Assembly: GCF_030758315.1 (NCBI RefSeq)
Contig: NZ_CP132336.1
Coordinates: 930,001 to 994,000, forward strand
DNA length: 64,000 bases
From: Pararhizobium sp. IMCC3301
GTDB lineage: Bacteria; Pseudomonadota; Alphaproteobacteria; Rhizobiales; GCA-2746425
Reading direction: 5' to 3'
The notes beneath the pieces were generated by a model. That model was not told the origin of the DNA, made no database searches, and saw only the letters and a program-made list of their open reading frames with translations. Of the stretch, positions 47,953 to 58,619 are shown one piece after another. Each line of letters starts with the position of its first letter. Position 1 is the stretch's first letter. The position numbers and the translations under genes were made by a program.

Positions 47953-48831
47953 ATGCGCTCCACAAAGTCCACCGAGAATCTGGGTCTCGGCCTGTTGCTT
48001 GGCGTGATCGGCGTTGTTTTCTTTGGCGGAACGCTGCCTTTTACCCGTCTGGCGGTGGCCGACATGTCGCCCGCTTTCGTAACGTATGGCCGGGCGGTTG
48101 TGGCAGCGGCCTGCGCGCTGATTCTTCTATTTGCCATGGGACGCAAGCCCGTACTGAAGGCCGAAATACTGCCTCTCTTCCTGGCTGCTCTGTGTCTTGT
48201 CATCGGCTTTCCCCTGTTCGCGGCGCTGGCGATGCAGAGCGTACCGGCCTCGCATGGCGGAATCGTGCTGGGTATTCTGCCGGTGACAACCGCTTTATGT
48301 TCCGCTGTTCTGAACGGCGAACGACCCGGCAGGATGTTCTGGCTCTTGAGTTTGGCCGGATGCGGCCTGATTGTCGCCTTTGCGATGCGCGATGGCGCAA
48401 GCGGATTTGAACTTGGTGACCTTTGGCTGTTGCTGGCTGCACTGTTTGCCTCGCTCGGCTATGCAATTTCCGGCCGCCTGTCACGGATCATGCCCGGTTG
48501 GGAAGTGATCAGTCGCGGGCTGGTTCTGTGTCTGCCGCTTACATTGATAGGCAGTTGGCTGACCTTTCCCGACAGCCTGGAAACGATATCCGTTTCCGCC
48601 TGGATCGGGTTTGCTTATGTCAGCCTGTTTTCAATGTTTATCGCATTTGTGTTCTGGAATGCAGGTCTGGCGCTCGGCGGCGTCGCGCTGGTCGGCCAGA
48701 CCCAATTGTTGCAGATATTCGTGACACTTGCGGTTTCGCAAGTCATGCTGGGCGAGACAGTCGGGGCCGAGGCATGGGGAGTTGCGACGGTGATTGTGTT
48801 TATCATCTTCTTTCTGAAAAAAACGCGTTAG
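47953..48831 (+). CDS. EamA/DMT-family transporter
   Basis: A drug/metabolite-type inner-membrane transporter of 292 residues from ATG 47953. Ten membrane segments are visible as two repeats of five, with the EamA patterns VVFFGGTLPFTRLAVADMSP and VSLFSMFIAFVFWNAGLALG. The substrate cannot be predicted; family members export amino acids, sugars or metabolites. It stands alone with its own short promoter region. Confidence 0.9.
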   Translation: MRSTKSTENLGLGLLLGVIGVVFFGGTLPFTRLAVADMSPAFVTYGRAVVAAACALILLFAMGRKPVLKAEILPLFLAALCLVIGFPLFAALAMQSVPASHGGIVLGILPVTTALCSAVLNGERPGRMFWLLSLAGCGLIVAFAMRDGASGFELGDLWLLLAALFASLGYAISGRLSRIMPGWEVISRGLVLCLPLTLIGSWLTFPDSLETISVSAWIGFAYVSLFSMFIAFVFWNAGLALGGVALVGQTQLLQIFVTLAVSQVMLGETVGAEAWGVATVIVFIIFFLKKTR

Positions 48832-49120
48832 ATATTTGAATCGAATCCTGAATTGGAACTCCATTCAGCACCGCCATCCCTCCCTATTTTGAACTCGCCC
48901 CCATCATGACGGCACTGGGACTGCGACGCTGATGCGGGACTTCAGCTCCTCGTAAATAAACGGTATTTTTCGTAAAATCATAAAATTGTCGATTTTTCTT
49001 GATTCCCATGGTGGCTGCAGATACCCTAAAATCAGCACCGTTGCTTCTGCATTCAGTTTTACAGGTTGCACCCCCGGCAGTTTAGCGACGTAGTGGACGC
49101 ATCAAATGGGAGGATGAATT

Positions 49121-50053
49121 ATGCAATTCGGATCAATTCTGCGTATCGTAACTGTCGCTGCCGGCCTGACCGTGGCTGTGACTGCAACTCAGGCAGCTGA
49201 GCTGCGTATCGGAACCGCAAGTCAGGGCGGCGCGTTCTATCCGGTCGGTCAGGCCATCTCGTCACTGGTCAACAATTATGCTGATGATCTTACCATGGTG
49301 CCGATTGTTACGGCCGGATCAGTCGAAAATCCCCGCCTTGTCAATAATGGCGAAGTTGATATTGCCATTACCAATAATAATCTGTCCGTTCTGGCCAATA
49401 AGGGTGTCGGCCCTTACGCCAAAAGCGGCGCAATGAACCTGCGCGCCATCGGCTCTCTGCATTTCAGCATTCTGCATATGATGACGCTCGACGGGTCTGA
49501 CATCGCCAGCATTGCAGATCTGAAGGGCAAACGCGTGGCCGTTGGTCCGGCCGGAGGCGGCACCATTCCGTTTCTCGGCCAGGTGCTGGGTATCGCCGGC
49601 CTGTCAATGGATGACATCACCCCTAGCTTTCTGTCCTATGGTGACGGATTCAGCCAGCTGGCCGACGGCAATGTTGATGCAGCCTTTGCGCTGAGCGGCT
49701 ATCCAGCCGGAGCGGTCATGCAGGCCCAGGCCAACAAGAAGCTGAAATACATACCCATCACCGATGAGCAGTTGGCCGAAGCACTGGCGACATATCCCAA
49801 CTACAACAAGGTCGTCGTGCCGAAAGCGACCTATGGCACCGACCAGGACGGTATCGTCCTCGGTGTCAATAATATGCTGATCGTCGACGCCGGTATGAGT
49901 GACGATGTGGCATTCAAGATCACCCAGGCGATTTATGACCATCTGGACGAATTCCAGGCGGAAAACGCCTACGCCAAACAGATCATCCCGGAAGCCTCAC
50001 TGGATTTGAAAATTCCACTGCATCCGGGAGCGGCGAAATACTTCGGAAAGTGA
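49121..50053 (+). CDS. TAXI-type TRAP transporter substrate-binding protein
   Basis: Periplasmic receptor of a TRAP-TAXI system, 310 residues with a signal peptide ending near TQA. The family block LRIGTASQGGAFYPVGQAIS gives TAXI its name, and ENPRLVNNGEVDIAITNNN plus KGKRVAVGPAGGGTIPF follow. GGGAGGATGAATT precedes the ATG. It starts a four-gene run with a fused permease, a cupin and an oxoprolinase-like enzyme. Confidence 0.94.
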   Translation: MQFGSILRIVTVAAGLTVAVTATQAAELRIGTASQGGAFYPVGQAISSLVNNYADDLTMVPIVTAGSVENPRLVNNGEVDIAITNNNLSVLANKGVGPYAKSGAMNLRAIGSLHFSILHMMTLDGSDIASIADLKGKRVAVGPAGGGTIPFLGQVLGIAGLSMDDITPSFLSYGDGFSQLADGNVDAAFALSGYPAGAVMQAQANKKLKYIPITDEQLAEALATYPNYNKVVVPKATYGTDQDGIVLGVNNMLIVDAGMSDDVAFKITQAIYDHLDEFQAENAYAKQIIPEASLDLKIPLHPGAAKYFGK

Positions 50054-50076
50054 TCTAAAGCTGAAATGACTAATAC

Positions 50077-50117
50077 GGGCATTGCCGGAGGCGTTCAATT
50101 TCCTCCGCAATGCCCCG
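50077..50117 (+). promoter_or_regulatory. Stem-loop between the TRAP receptor and permease genes
   Basis: GGGCATTGC(C)GGAGG pairs with CCTCCGCAATGCCC, 14 base pairs with one bulged C and a loop of about ten bases. Hairpins at this place in transporter operons often stabilise the upstream message or limit read-through so that the receptor is made in excess. There is no T run, so it is not a plain terminator. Confidence 0.6.
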
Positions 50118-50145
50118 AATTTCCTGATGATTTAGGCAGCACCCC

Positions 50146-52008
50146 ATGGACAGACTGTTCAGACACTCGGTTGCCATCGTGGCGTTCATCGTCGGATTAT
50201 TTCATCTGCTGAATGTCTCCGGCATTGTCGTGCTGTCGACACGGGATATCCGGGTTTTTCATCTGATGATGATGCTGGTCCTGCTGTTTCTGACCAAGCC
50301 GACCCTGCAGCGCATTGCGGATACCCTGACCGACCGGATCACGCGTCTGGCTCTGGTGGCGCTGGCCACAGCGGTAAGCCTTTACATCATGTCCCGCTGG
50401 AAAGACATTGCCATGAGCGGCGGGGAGACCGATGCGCTCGACGCCTGGGTCGGGCTGCTGCTGATTGCTCTGGTGCTGGAAGGGGCACGGCGCGGGGTCG
50501 GCCTTGTTCTGGCTCTTATCAGCCTCGCCTTCTTCACCTATCCGTTTTACAGCGAACTTCTGCCCGGCGCGTTGAGCAGCCGCGGTTACAGTGTCACCCG
50601 CATTTCGGAGTTTCTGACCACCACGTCACAGGGTATCTACGGCATCCCGCTTGGCGTATCGGCAACCTATATCATCCTGTTTTCCATTTACGGCGCCTTT
50701 CTCAGCGAGTTCGGCGCCGGAGATTTCTTCTTCCGCATTGCCAACCGACTGACGAAAAACATGCGCGCTGCCGGAGCCAAAACCGCAGTAATTTTCAGCA
50801 CTCTGCTTGGCATGATCTCCGGATCTGCTGCAGGAAATGTCGCCGTAACCGGAACCCTGACCATTCCGATGATGAAGAAGGAGGGATACGCTCCGCATCA
50901 GGCCGGTGCCATTGAAGCGGTTGTTTCCACAGGCGGGCAGATCATGCCGCCGGTAATGGGCGCGGCAGCTTTCATCATGGCGGAAATTGTCGGCACACCT
51001 TACGCCAATGTCATGAAGGTCGCCCTGATCCCTGCCCTGCTGTTCTTCACATCGCTGTTCTTTGTGGTGCATCTGAGGGGTGCCAAGAGCAACATTCAGC
51101 CGCTCCAGCAACCGCTTGATGATAATGAATCCATCTGGCTTATTCTTCTCAAGGGCGGCCAGTACATCATTCCCTTCGGTACATTGATTGCGATGATGCT
51201 GAATGGTTATTCGCCGTTCAAGGCGTCGTTTTATTCCATTCTGGTTCTGCTGGCGGCTGATGTTATCTGGCAGCGCCGCATCTCAACGGGCATCTTCAAA
51301 AAATCGGTGGTTGCGATTACTGAAGGGGCAAAAAGCGTCATCCCCATTGCCATTGCCTGCGCTGCGGCCGGCATTATTGCCGGCACACTTGGCATAACCG
51401 GCCTGGGCTCGAAAATTTCAGGGCTGATCATCACCGCCTCCGGCGGCATCACCTTCCTGGCCCTGCTGTTTACTATGGTGACGGCGATTATTCTGGGCAT
51501 GGGTCTGCCGACCACCGCCGCCTATCTCATACTGGCGACCGTCGTGGCCCCTGCCCTCTCGAAAATGGGTGTTCCCCTGCTGACGGCCCATATGTTCGTG
51601 TTTTTCTACGGCTGCGTCTCCACCATCACACCGCCGGTTGCGCTGGCATCCTATGTGGCGGCGGGCATTGCCAAAGCAGATATCAACAAGGTGGGATGGA
51701 CGGCCTTTGCCTATGGCATAACCTGCTACATCCTGCCTTTCATGTTCTTTTACGGGCCGGCATTGCTGATGCAGGGAGCCTGGCCAGAGATTGCGCTGGC
51801 CGTCATTTCCGGTGGGATCGGCGTGTTCTGTATCGCCGCTTTTGTCGTCGGACAGTTCCATGCGCCGCTGCCCTGGCCAATGCGGATTGTTGTCGGCCTG
51901 GCTGGAATTGCATCACTGCATCAGGGCCTTGCCACCGATGCCATCGGCCTTGCCGGTTTTGCACTGGTCTGGAAACTCAACAGGCCGGCTAGAATTTTGA
52001 GCACTTAG
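50146..52008 (+). CDS. TRAP transporter fused permease (DctQ-DctM type)
   Basis: Inner-membrane part of the TAXI-TRAP transporter. The 620-residue protein fuses the small four-helix part (first 150 residues or so) to the large 12-helix DctM-like part. Conserved segments include SGSAAGNVAVTGTLTIPMMK, AVVSTGGQIMPPVMGAAAF and ILGMGLPTTAAYLILATVVA. Fusion is the rule for TAXI-type systems. It uses the ion gradient rather than ATP. Confidence 0.95.
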   Translation: MDRLFRHSVAIVAFIVGLFHLLNVSGIVVLSTRDIRVFHLMMMLVLLFLTKPTLQRIADTLTDRITRLALVALATAVSLYIMSRWKDIAMSGGETDALDAWVGLLLIALVLEGARRGVGLVLALISLAFFTYPFYSELLPGALSSRGYSVTRISEFLTTTSQGIYGIPLGVSATYIILFSIYGAFLSEFGAGDFFFRIANRLTKNMRAAGAKTAVIFSTLLGMISGSAAGNVAVTGTLTIPMMKKEGYAPHQAGAIEAVVSTGGQIMPPVMGAAAFIMAEIVGTPYANVMKVALIPALLFFTSLFFVVHLRGAKSNIQPLQQPLDDNESIWLILLKGGQYIIPFGTLIAMMLNGYSPFKASFYSILVLLAADVIWQRRISTGIFKKSVVAITEGAKSVIPIAIACAAAGIIAGTLGITGLGSKISGLIITASGGITFLALLFTMVTAIILGMGLPTTAAYLILATVVAPALSKMGVPLLTAHMFVFFYGCVSTITPPVALASYVAAGIAKADINKVGWTAFAYGITCYILPFMFFYGPALLMQGAWPEIALAVISGGIGVFCIAAFVVGQFHAPLPWPMRIVVGLAGIASLHQGLATDAIGLAGFALVWKLNRPARILST

Positions 52009-52022
52009 AAAGGATCCCGATT

Positions 52023-52556
52023 ATGTCCCGGAAATTCAGGCGCGTTGTGACCGGTCATGATGTGAACGGCGTTGCCACCATCCTCTCCGATGAACAGGCC
52101 AGCTGCATATTAAGCCGTCCCAACAGGCCCGGCGTCACCCTGACAAATCTGTGGCTGAACGACAAAACGCCTGCCGCCATGGAGCGCTCAGACGATCCGG
52201 TCACCGGCCCGCTGATCCTGCATCCGCCGAAAAACGGCTCTGTTTTCCGGATTGTGCAATTCGACCCGGAAGATCCGGAGGTTCTGGCGAAACTTGATGG
52301 AAAATCCGCCTTTGCCGAAATGGGTGCCGGTGCAAATATTGTCGAAAATGCCCGCCATCCCTTCATGCACCGCACCGACTCGCTGGACTACACCGTCGTG
52401 CTCAGCGGCGAGATCTACATGATGATGGATGAAGAGGAATATCTGTTGAAGGCCGGCGATACGGTGGTCCAGCAGGGCACCAATCATGCCTGGTCGAACC
52501 GCGGCACCGAACCATGTCTGATTGCTTTCGTCCTGATTGATGCGGTCAAGGAATAA
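52023..52556 (+). CDS. Cupin-domain protein
   Basis: A 177-residue protein with a single C-terminal cupin: MHRTDSLDYTVVLSGEIYMM followed by AGDTVVQQGTNHAWSNRG, which hold the metal-binding His/Glu residues of motif 1 and motif 2. The N-terminal 90 residues are not recognised. AAAGGATC lies before the ATG. It sits 14 bases after the TRAP permease and 130 before the oxoprolinase gene, so it may act on, or sense, the same compound; function is not otherwise known. Confidence 0.85.
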   Translation: MSRKFRRVVTGHDVNGVATILSDEQASCILSRPNRPGVTLTNLWLNDKTPAAMERSDDPVTGPLILHPPKNGSVFRIVQFDPEDPEVLAKLDGKSAFAEMGAGANIVENARHPFMHRTDSLDYTVVLSGEIYMMMDEEEYLLKAGDTVVQQGTNHAWSNRGTEPCLIAFVLIDAVKE

Positions 52557-52686
52557 TTTCCTGGCTGTTTGCGCAAAGCGCAAATTCCCCTCACTCACCA
52601 GGAGACGATCCACGCCCGGCCATACTTGCCGCCGCGTCTGAAAAAGCCTAATCGATAGCAGGCAACAAGACCGGCAAGAGGCAGTG

Positions 52687-55600
52687 ATGAGCGACATTAC
52701 AGTTGGAAAATGGGATTTCTGGATTGATCGCGGAGGCACCTTCACCGACATTGTAGCCCGCAAGCCCGATGCTACATTACAGGCTTACAAATTACTCTCT
52801 GAAAATCCCGAGCAATACAAAGATGCCGCGATCCACGGCATTCGCGAATTGATGGGTGTTGCCAAATCCGACCCCATTCCGTCCGACCGGATCGCAACCG
52901 TCAAGATGGGCACCACTGTTGCCACCAACGCGCTGCTGGAGCGCAAGGGCGAACGCACCCTGCTGGTGATAACAAAGGGCTTTCGCGACGCGCTGGAGAT
53001 CGGCTATCAGGCCCGTCCGAAGATTTTCGCCAGAGAGATCATCAAACCGGAATTGCTTTACGAAACCGTGGTCGAGGTCGATGAGCGCATTCATGCCGAC
53101 GGTTCGGTAGAAACACCGCTGGACCAAGCCAAGGCCAGAAATGATCTGCAGGCCGCATTTGAGACCGGCATCCGCTCGGTCGCCATCGTCCTGATGCATT
53201 CCTGGCGCGCTGCAGAGCATGAAAAGCAACTGGCCGCCATCGCTGCTGAGATCGGGTTTTCACAAATATCAGTCAGCCACGACGTCTCACCGCTGATGAA
53301 ACTGGTCGGGCGCGGCGATACGACCGTCGTCGACGCCTATCTGTCGCCCATTCTGCGGCGTTATGTTGAACGCATTGCTGAAGAACTTAATGTTGGTGAC
53401 GGTGACACGAGGCTGATGTTCATGCAGTCCTCAGGCGGACTGACTGCAGCTGATCTGTTTCAGGGCAAGGATGCCATTCTATCCGGCCCCGCTGGCGGCG
53501 TTGTCGGCGCAGTGGAAACCTCTGCCCTTGCCGGACACCACAAGGTAATCGGCTTTGACATGGGCGGCACATCGACCGACGTGTCGCATTATGACGGCCA
53601 GTTGGAACGGGCATTCGAAACCGAAGTGGCCGGCGTGCGCATGCGCGCGCCGATGATGATGATTCACACGGTCGCTGCCGGTGGCGGCTCCATTCTGCAT
53701 TTCGACAAAGGCCGCTTTCAGGTCGGCCCGGACAGTGCCGGCGCCAATCCCGGACCGGCCTGCTACCGTCGCGGCGGCCCTCTGACAGTCACCGATGCCA
53801 ATGTGATGCTCGGCAAATTGCGCCCGGAATTCTTTCCCGCCATCTTTGGCGAAACAGCAGATCAGCCTCTGGATATCGATGCTGTGCGCAGCGGCTTTGC
53901 CGCACTGGCGGGCGAGATTGGCGATGGCCGCAGTGGCGAGGAAATTGCCGAAGGGTTCTTGCAGATCGCTGTGGAGAACATGGCCAATGCAATCAAGAAA
54001 ATCTCGGTGCAGCGCGGCTATGATGTGTCCGATTATGCGCTGACCTGTTTTGGCGGGGCCGGCGGCCAGCATGCCTGCGCCATCGCCGACACGCTGGGTA
54101 TGGAAACCGTCATTGTGCACCCCTTTTCCGGGATTCTGTCCGCCTATGGAATGGGGCTCGCTGACATTCGCACAAACCGCAATAAAACCATTGCCTTGAA
54201 GCTGGCGGTGGATTCTGAATCAGAACTTGAGACAGCACAGAATGCACTGGAAAAACAGGTCCGTGAGGAACTGCTGCAACAGGGCGTGGAAACTGCGGAC
54301 ACCGTCATCAACAGCTTTGCCCATATCCGCTACGATGGCACCGACAGCACCCTCCCCATTCGGCTGACCGCAACAGATACAATGCGCGGCGAATTTGAAA
54401 CCGCACACAAGAAGCAGTTCGGCTTTATCTTTGACGACAAGGCGCTGGTGGTTGAATCTCTGGAAGTTGAAGGCGTCGGCGGCGGTGCTGAGATCGATGA
54501 AGCCGACATGACCGCGACCGATCAACCGGCGCTGCCTGACCGGCAGGTTGACGTCTTTAGCGGCGGCGAGGGCCGCAGCACCGGCATCTATCCGCGCGAC
54601 CAGCTTGGTCACGGGCAGCGGATCGCCGGACCCGCGCTTATCATAGAACCGCATCAGACCATCATGGTTGAGCCGGGCTGGACAGCCGAAATCAACATCA
54701 AGAACCATGTCATTCTGACGCGCACAGAACCCCTTGATCGCGGCTATGCAATAGGCACGGAAGCGGCCGATGGCGGCGCGGACCCGGTTCTGCTGGAAAT
54801 TTTCAACAATCTCTTCATGTCAATCGCCGAACAGATGGGTGTGACGCTGCAGAACACCGCCTATTCCGTCAACATCAAGGAGCGGCTTGATTTCTCATGC
54901 GCCGTTTTCAGCGGTGCAGGCAGCCTGATCGCCAATGCGCCGCACATGCCGGTGCATCTTGGCTCCATGGACCGCTCTGTGGAAACCATCATCCGGTTGA
55001 ATGAAGGCGTCATCAAGCCTGGTGACGTGTTCGCGCTGAATGCGCCCTATAATGGCGGCACCCATTTGCCGGATATCACCGTGTGCACACCGGTGTTTGA
55101 TGAAACTGACAGTTTCATCCGCTTCTGGGTGGCGAGCCGTGGCCATCATGCAGATGTCGGCGGTTCGGCGCCGGGGTCGATGACCCCTTTGGCCACCAAT
55201 GTCGACGAAGAAGGCGTGCTGTTTGACAATTTCAAACTAGTCGATCAGGGCCGGTTTCAGGAAGACGCCCTTGTCAGGCTGATGACGGACCACCCGTTTC
55301 CGGTGCGCAATGTGGTGCAAAATGTTGCCGATCTGAAGGCCCAGATTGCGGCAAATGAAAAGGGCGTGCAGGAACTCGCCAGAATGGTCGAGCAATTCAC
55401 CCTTCCAGTGGTTGAGGCCTATATGCGCCATGTCCAGGACAATGCTGAAGAAAGCGTGCGCCGTGTCATCGAAGTTCTGAAGGATTCCAGCTTTGAATAT
55501 CCGACGGATCAAGGCGCTGTGATCAAGGTGAAGATCACTGTTGATCGCGAAAAGCGTGAAGCGACAGTGGATTTCACTGGTACAAGCCCGGTGCAGAACA

Positions 55601-56307
55601 CCAATTTCAATGCCCCTGAACCGGTGACGCGGGCCGCCGTTCTGTATTGCTTCCGCGTCATGGTGGATGGCGACATTCCGATGAATGCCGGTTGTTTGAA
55701 GCCGATCAACATTATCATTCCCGATGATTGCATGCTGCGGCCAAGCTATCCGGCAGCCGTTGTCGCCGGCAATGTGGAAACCAGCCAGCATGTGACAAAC
55801 GCGCTGTTTGGCGCACTTGGCGTGATGGCCGCTTCGCAGGGCACCATGAACAACCTCACCTTTGGCAACAATACCTACCAGTATTACGAAACCATCTGCT
55901 CCGGCTCCCCGGCTGGGCGCGGCTTCAACGGCACGGCAGGCGTGCACACCCATATGACCAATTCACGGCTTACGGATCCGGAGATTCTGGAATTCAGATT
56001 TCCGGTTCTGCTGGAAGATTTTCACATCCGCAAGGGATCGGGCGGCAAAGGCAAATGGACCGCAGGCGATGGCACCAGACGGACCATTCGCTTTCTTCAG
56101 GAAATGGACTGCGCCATACTCTCCTCGCACCGCAGTGTTCCGCCCCATGGCCTGGAAGGCGGCCAGCCCGGAGAACTTGGCGAAACCTTCGTGCGCCGCC
56201 TTGATGGCCGGATCGAGACGCTGAAAGGTTGCGACCAGACCATTCTGAAAGCCGGAGAAACCGTAACCATTGTCACGCCGACAGGCGGGGGATTCGGCAA
56301 GAACTAG
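52687..56307 (+). CDS. Fused hydantoinase A/B, 5-oxoprolinase-type enzyme
   Basis: An ATP-dependent amidohydrolase of about 1206 residues that fuses HyuA (residues about 1-690) and HyuB (about 700-1206). The HyuA part starts with the phosphate loop [15 protein letters not shown] and has [18 protein letters not shown]; the HyuB part has [20 protein letters not shown] and [18 protein letters not shown]. Such fused proteins are 5-oxoprolinases (5-oxo-L-proline to glutamate) or, less often, related hydantoinases. GTG 52684 is an alternative start; ATG 52687 has AGAGGC upstream. Together with the TAXI transporter it suggests uptake and opening of a cyclic amide such as pyroglutamate. Confidence 0.88.
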   Translation: MSDITVGKWDFWIDRGGTFTDIVARKPDATLQAYKLLSENPEQYKDAAIHGIRELMGVAKSDPIPSDRIATVKMGTTVATNALLERKGERTLLVITKGFRDALEIGYQARPKIFAREIIKPELLYETVVEVDERIHADGSVETPLDQAKARNDLQAAFETGIRSVAIVLMHSWRAAEHEKQLAAIAAEIGFSQISVSHDVSPLMKLVGRGDTTVVDAYLSPILRRYVERIAEELNVGDGDTRLMFMQSSGGLTAADLFQGKDAILSGPAGGVVGAVETSALAGHHKVIGFDMGGTSTDVSHYDGQLERAFETEVAGVRMRAPMMMIHTVAAGGGSILHFDKGRFQVGPDSAGANPGPACYRRGGPLTVTDANVMLGKLRPEFFPAIFGETADQPLDIDAVRSGFAALAGEIGDGRSGEEIAEGFLQIAVENMANAIKKISVQRGYDVSDYALTCFGGAGGQHACAIADTLGMETVIVHPFSGILSAYGMGLADIRTNRNKTIALKLAVDSESELETAQNALEKQVREELLQQGVETADTVINSFAHIRYDGTDSTLPIRLTATDTMRGEFETAHKKQFGFIFDDKALVVESLEVEGVGGGAEIDEADMTATDQPALPDRQVDVFSGGEGRSTGIYPRDQLGHGQRIAGPALIIEPHQTIMVEPGWTAEINIKNHVILTRTEPLDRGYAIGTEAADGGADPVLLEIFNNLFMSIAEQMGVTLQNTAYSVNIKERLDFSCAVFSGAGSLIANAPHMPVHLGSMDRSVETIIRLNEGVIKPGDVFALNAPYNGGTHLPDITVCTPVFDETDSFIRFWVASRGHHADVGGSAPGSMTPLATNVDEEGVLFDNFKLVDQGRFQEDALVRLMTDHPFPVRNVVQNVADLKAQIAANEKGVQELARMVEQFTLPVVEAYMRHVQDNAEESVRRVIEVLKDSSFEYPTDQGAVIKVKITVDREKREATVDFTGTSPVQNTNFNAPEPVTRAAVLYCFRVMVDGDIPMNAGCLKPINIIIPDDCMLRPSYPAAVVAGNVETSQHVTNALFGALGVMAASQGTMNNLTFGNNTYQYYETICSGSPAGRGFNGTAGVHTHMTNSRLTDPEILEFRFPVLLEDFHIRKGSGGKGKWTAGDGTRRTIRFLQEMDCAILSSHRSVPPHGLEGGQPGELGETFVRRLDGRIETLKGCDQTILKAGETVTIVTPTGGGFGKN

Positions 56308-56460
56308 AACGGTTCATGGCGAACAATGGATGGCGTGGAGTGTCTGGAGTGTCTTCAGTGATCTTGAGAAATTCGGCCGTCCGGAACGTTGCTGGTACTG
56401 CTGGCCACCTTTGATGTGTTGCCGGGCCCAAACCAGCGCGCCCGCAGCCCTCGCGCAGGG

Positions 56461-57948
56461 TCAGACAGTCGCAAACTGACCCATCATGCCATCATCCTCA
56501 TGCTCGAGAATGTGACAGTGATACATGAACGGCGCCTCGACGGCCGGTTGTTCGAACCTGACAAGCAGCTCCACTGGTTCGCGCACCACGACAGTGTCTC
56601 TTGACCCGGCATCCCGTTCCAGTGGCTTGCCTCCGTTCCGGCTCATCACTTCGAACTGTACGCCATGAATGTGGAACGGATGGGACATCATATCACTGGA
56701 AACTTCCCAAATTTCAGTACTACCAAGTTCTATCCGCTCATCAACACGATCCATGGCGAAAGCACGACCATTTATGGTCATGCCGCCGGTCGAGCCCATT
56801 CCACCCATCATCCCTCCCCCCATGCCTCCCATGCCTAAAACAAACCGCCGACGGCGCTCAATCCGCGAGGTGTTCAACGGTGGGCGCGATGCAAGGCGTT
56901 CAGGAAGGGGGGTTGACGGTTCTTCCCCCAGGAACGGCTCGAACTGCAAGATCCGTTCTCCGTTCGAACCGAACAGATCGTCGCCGAACTCCCGTATTCG
57001 CGACAAGGGGCCCATCATCATAGGCAGATTTGTGTCGGGCGCGGTCTGTAATGCCACCACTTTACGATCCGAAAAATCAACCAGAATTTCTGCGCGTTCG
57101 CCGGGAGCAAGACTGATTGATTTGAGCGACACAGGCGCATTGAGAAGACCGCCCTCGCTGGCGATCCAGTGGAAGCTTCTGCGGTCGGAGAATGAGAGAT
57201 TGAAGATGCGCGCGTTCGAACCGTTCAAAAGCCGCAATCGTACCCGCTGGCCAGGCACGCGCGTCACGGCATTCGGCGTTCCGTTCACCACAATGGTGTC
57301 GCCGCGCCACCCCGCCATGCGCGACATCATCCCACCGGGCGCGACCATATAACCGTTTTCGAATTGCCGATCCTGAAGGACGAGTGGAAGATCGTCCACA
57401 CCATATTCTGTGGGAAGACCAAGGGATTCTTCCTGATCGTCAGCAATCAGCAGAAGACCCGCCAAGCCGGAATAGACCTGGGCTCCTGTCTGTCCGTGAG
57501 CGTGCGAGTGATAGAACAGTGTCGCTCCAGCCTGCCGAACTGGCAGCACCGGTCGCCATGTGGCATTGGGCGGAATTCTCTGGTGCGGGCCACCATCAAG
57601 TTCCGCCGGAATGAGCAGCCCGTGCCAGTGGACGGTGGTATCCTCGCGCAATTGATTGGTGACGGCGAGCTCGACATCATCGCCACGATAGAGACGCAGC
57701 GTCGGACCCAGGTAGCTGCCATTATATCCCAGAGTGTTGCTGGCGCGTCCGGAATAGAATTCGGTTTGGCCTGCGCGCACGTCAAGAGCGACGGAGTTTC
57801 CGTGTTTGCGTGCATCCAGAAGCGGTGGAATCCGGAGCGGTTGCGGCTCGGCTGCAGCATCTGAAGTATTCCAGATACTGCTGACCGCAAGCGCTCCAAC
57901 ACCAGTGGCGGCCGCCCCGACCAGGATTCCTCTACGACTGAATTTCAT
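56461..57948 (-). CDS. Multicopper oxidase, CueO/CopA-like
   Basis: Periplasmic multicopper oxidase of 495 residues with a Tat signal (SRRGILVGAAATGVGALAV). All four copper motifs are present: HWHG (from H107), HSHAHG, HPFHIHGVQF and HCHILEHEDDGMM near the end. A Met/Gly-rich loop (GMGGMGGGMMGGMG) in the C-terminal half is the kind of loop that binds extra copper in CueO. A role in copper(I) oxidation and copper tolerance is likely, but laccase-type activity on other substrates is possible. The start has GGGG upstream. Confidence 0.93.
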   Translation of the reverse strand: MKFSRRGILVGAAATGVGALAVSSIWNTSDAAAEPQPLRIPPLLDARKHGNSVALDVRAGQTEFYSGRASNTLGYNGSYLGPTLRLYRGDDVELAVTNQLREDTTVHWHGLLIPAELDGGPHQRIPPNATWRPVLPVRQAGATLFYHSHAHGQTGAQVYSGLAGLLLIADDQEESLGLPTEYGVDDLPLVLQDRQFENGYMVAPGGMMSRMAGWRGDTIVVNGTPNAVTRVPGQRVRLRLLNGSNARIFNLSFSDRRSFHWIASEGGLLNAPVSLKSISLAPGERAEILVDFSDRKVVALQTAPDTNLPMMMGPLSRIREFGDDLFGSNGERILQFEPFLGEEPSTPLPERLASRPPLNTSRIERRRRFVLGMGGMGGGMMGGMGSTGGMTINGRAFAMDRVDERIELGSTEIWEVSSDMMSHPFHIHGVQFEVMSRNGGKPLERDAGSRDTVVVREPVELLVRFEQPAVEAPFMYHCHILEHEDDGMMGQFATV

Positions 57949-58074
57949 GGCATCCCCAACTTTTTAATCTCTGACCAGGCGCAGCGGCCACCACCACGCC
58001 GCATTAGGCCAACTGGTCGACAATGGCAACATCGTCATCGCGGCCCGGTTTTGATACTAACCAGAACCACCGGT

Positions 58075-58278
58075 TCAGTTGAATGCCGTTCCTGGTGCGA
58101 CCCCGAGGCGCTTCAGGAACATTGCCAGCGGACAGAATCCGGTGAACGACGCCTGTGCCAGATTTGCGCCCACAAAGGCAGTTAGCCATAACCAGGCCGG
58201 ATGGTGCAACTGCGAGAGCCCGAGGCTGATCAGTATGACACTGCCAGCGAATAGCATTACGGCACGATCTAAAGTCAC
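58075..58278 (-). CDS. YgaP-like (DUF2892) two-helix membrane protein
   Basis: A 67-residue protein from GTG 58278 (AAGGAGA eight bases upstream; reading on to 58590 gives no family match). It fits the DUF2892/YgaP transmembrane family: TLDRAVMLFAGSVILISLGL, then WLWLTAFVGANLAQASFTGF, then the conserved CPLAMFLKRLGV. These proteins are common beside rhodanese and metal or sulfur genes. Its stop is 127 bases before the multicopper oxidase start, in the same direction. Upstream lies a very AT-rich stretch. Confidence 0.85.
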   Translation of the reverse strand: MTLDRAVMLFAGSVILISLGLSQLHHPAWLWLTAFVGANLAQASFTGFCPLAMFLKRLGVAPGTAFN

Positions 58279-58619
58279 GATAAGTCTCCTTAGATTATAT
58301 TCGTACTTGCTTATATATGCATTCATAAATATAGAGTCAATAAGGGGAGTGCGCTGAGGTGAAGGCCTTCCGCATCGGCACCCCGAGACGCATACAATCC
58401 ACACTCCCGGGCATAGATCGGCTTGTTGAACCTTTGTCATTGGCTTCACGAGCTTTGTAGGGGATGATGACACGAATGCAGGATCGTCTATGTTTAATGC
58501 AGCGGACAAGAAGGCACATACTCGAACACCGGTGCCAGATGATGGACATGCCAAAGCAAAAACATCCGGCAGGCGGCTGACGCGGCTCAATTTCGGCAGC
58601 CACTCTCAAAGGCAGGCAA
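58279..58619. other. AT-rich upstream region between the DUF2892 and methyltransferase genes
   Basis: A 341-bp divergent space. The part at 58285-58340 is strongly AT-rich and probably holds the DUF2892 promoter. I see no clear gene or perfect palindrome; imperfect ATAT inverted halves occur at about 58305-58330. Confidence 0.5.

Noticed and set aside
55237-55953. 238-residue minus-strand open frame opposite the oxoprolinase gene
   Set aside because: Antisense to conserved HyuB blocks; no family match seen.
56308-56460. Possible short gene between the oxoprolinase and the oxidase
   Set aside because: Small frames exist on both strands, but none has a ribosome site or recognisable motif.
58279-58590. 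Longer version of the DUF2892 protein extending upstream
   Set aside because: The extra 104 residues have no family match, and GTG 58278 has a strong ribosome site.
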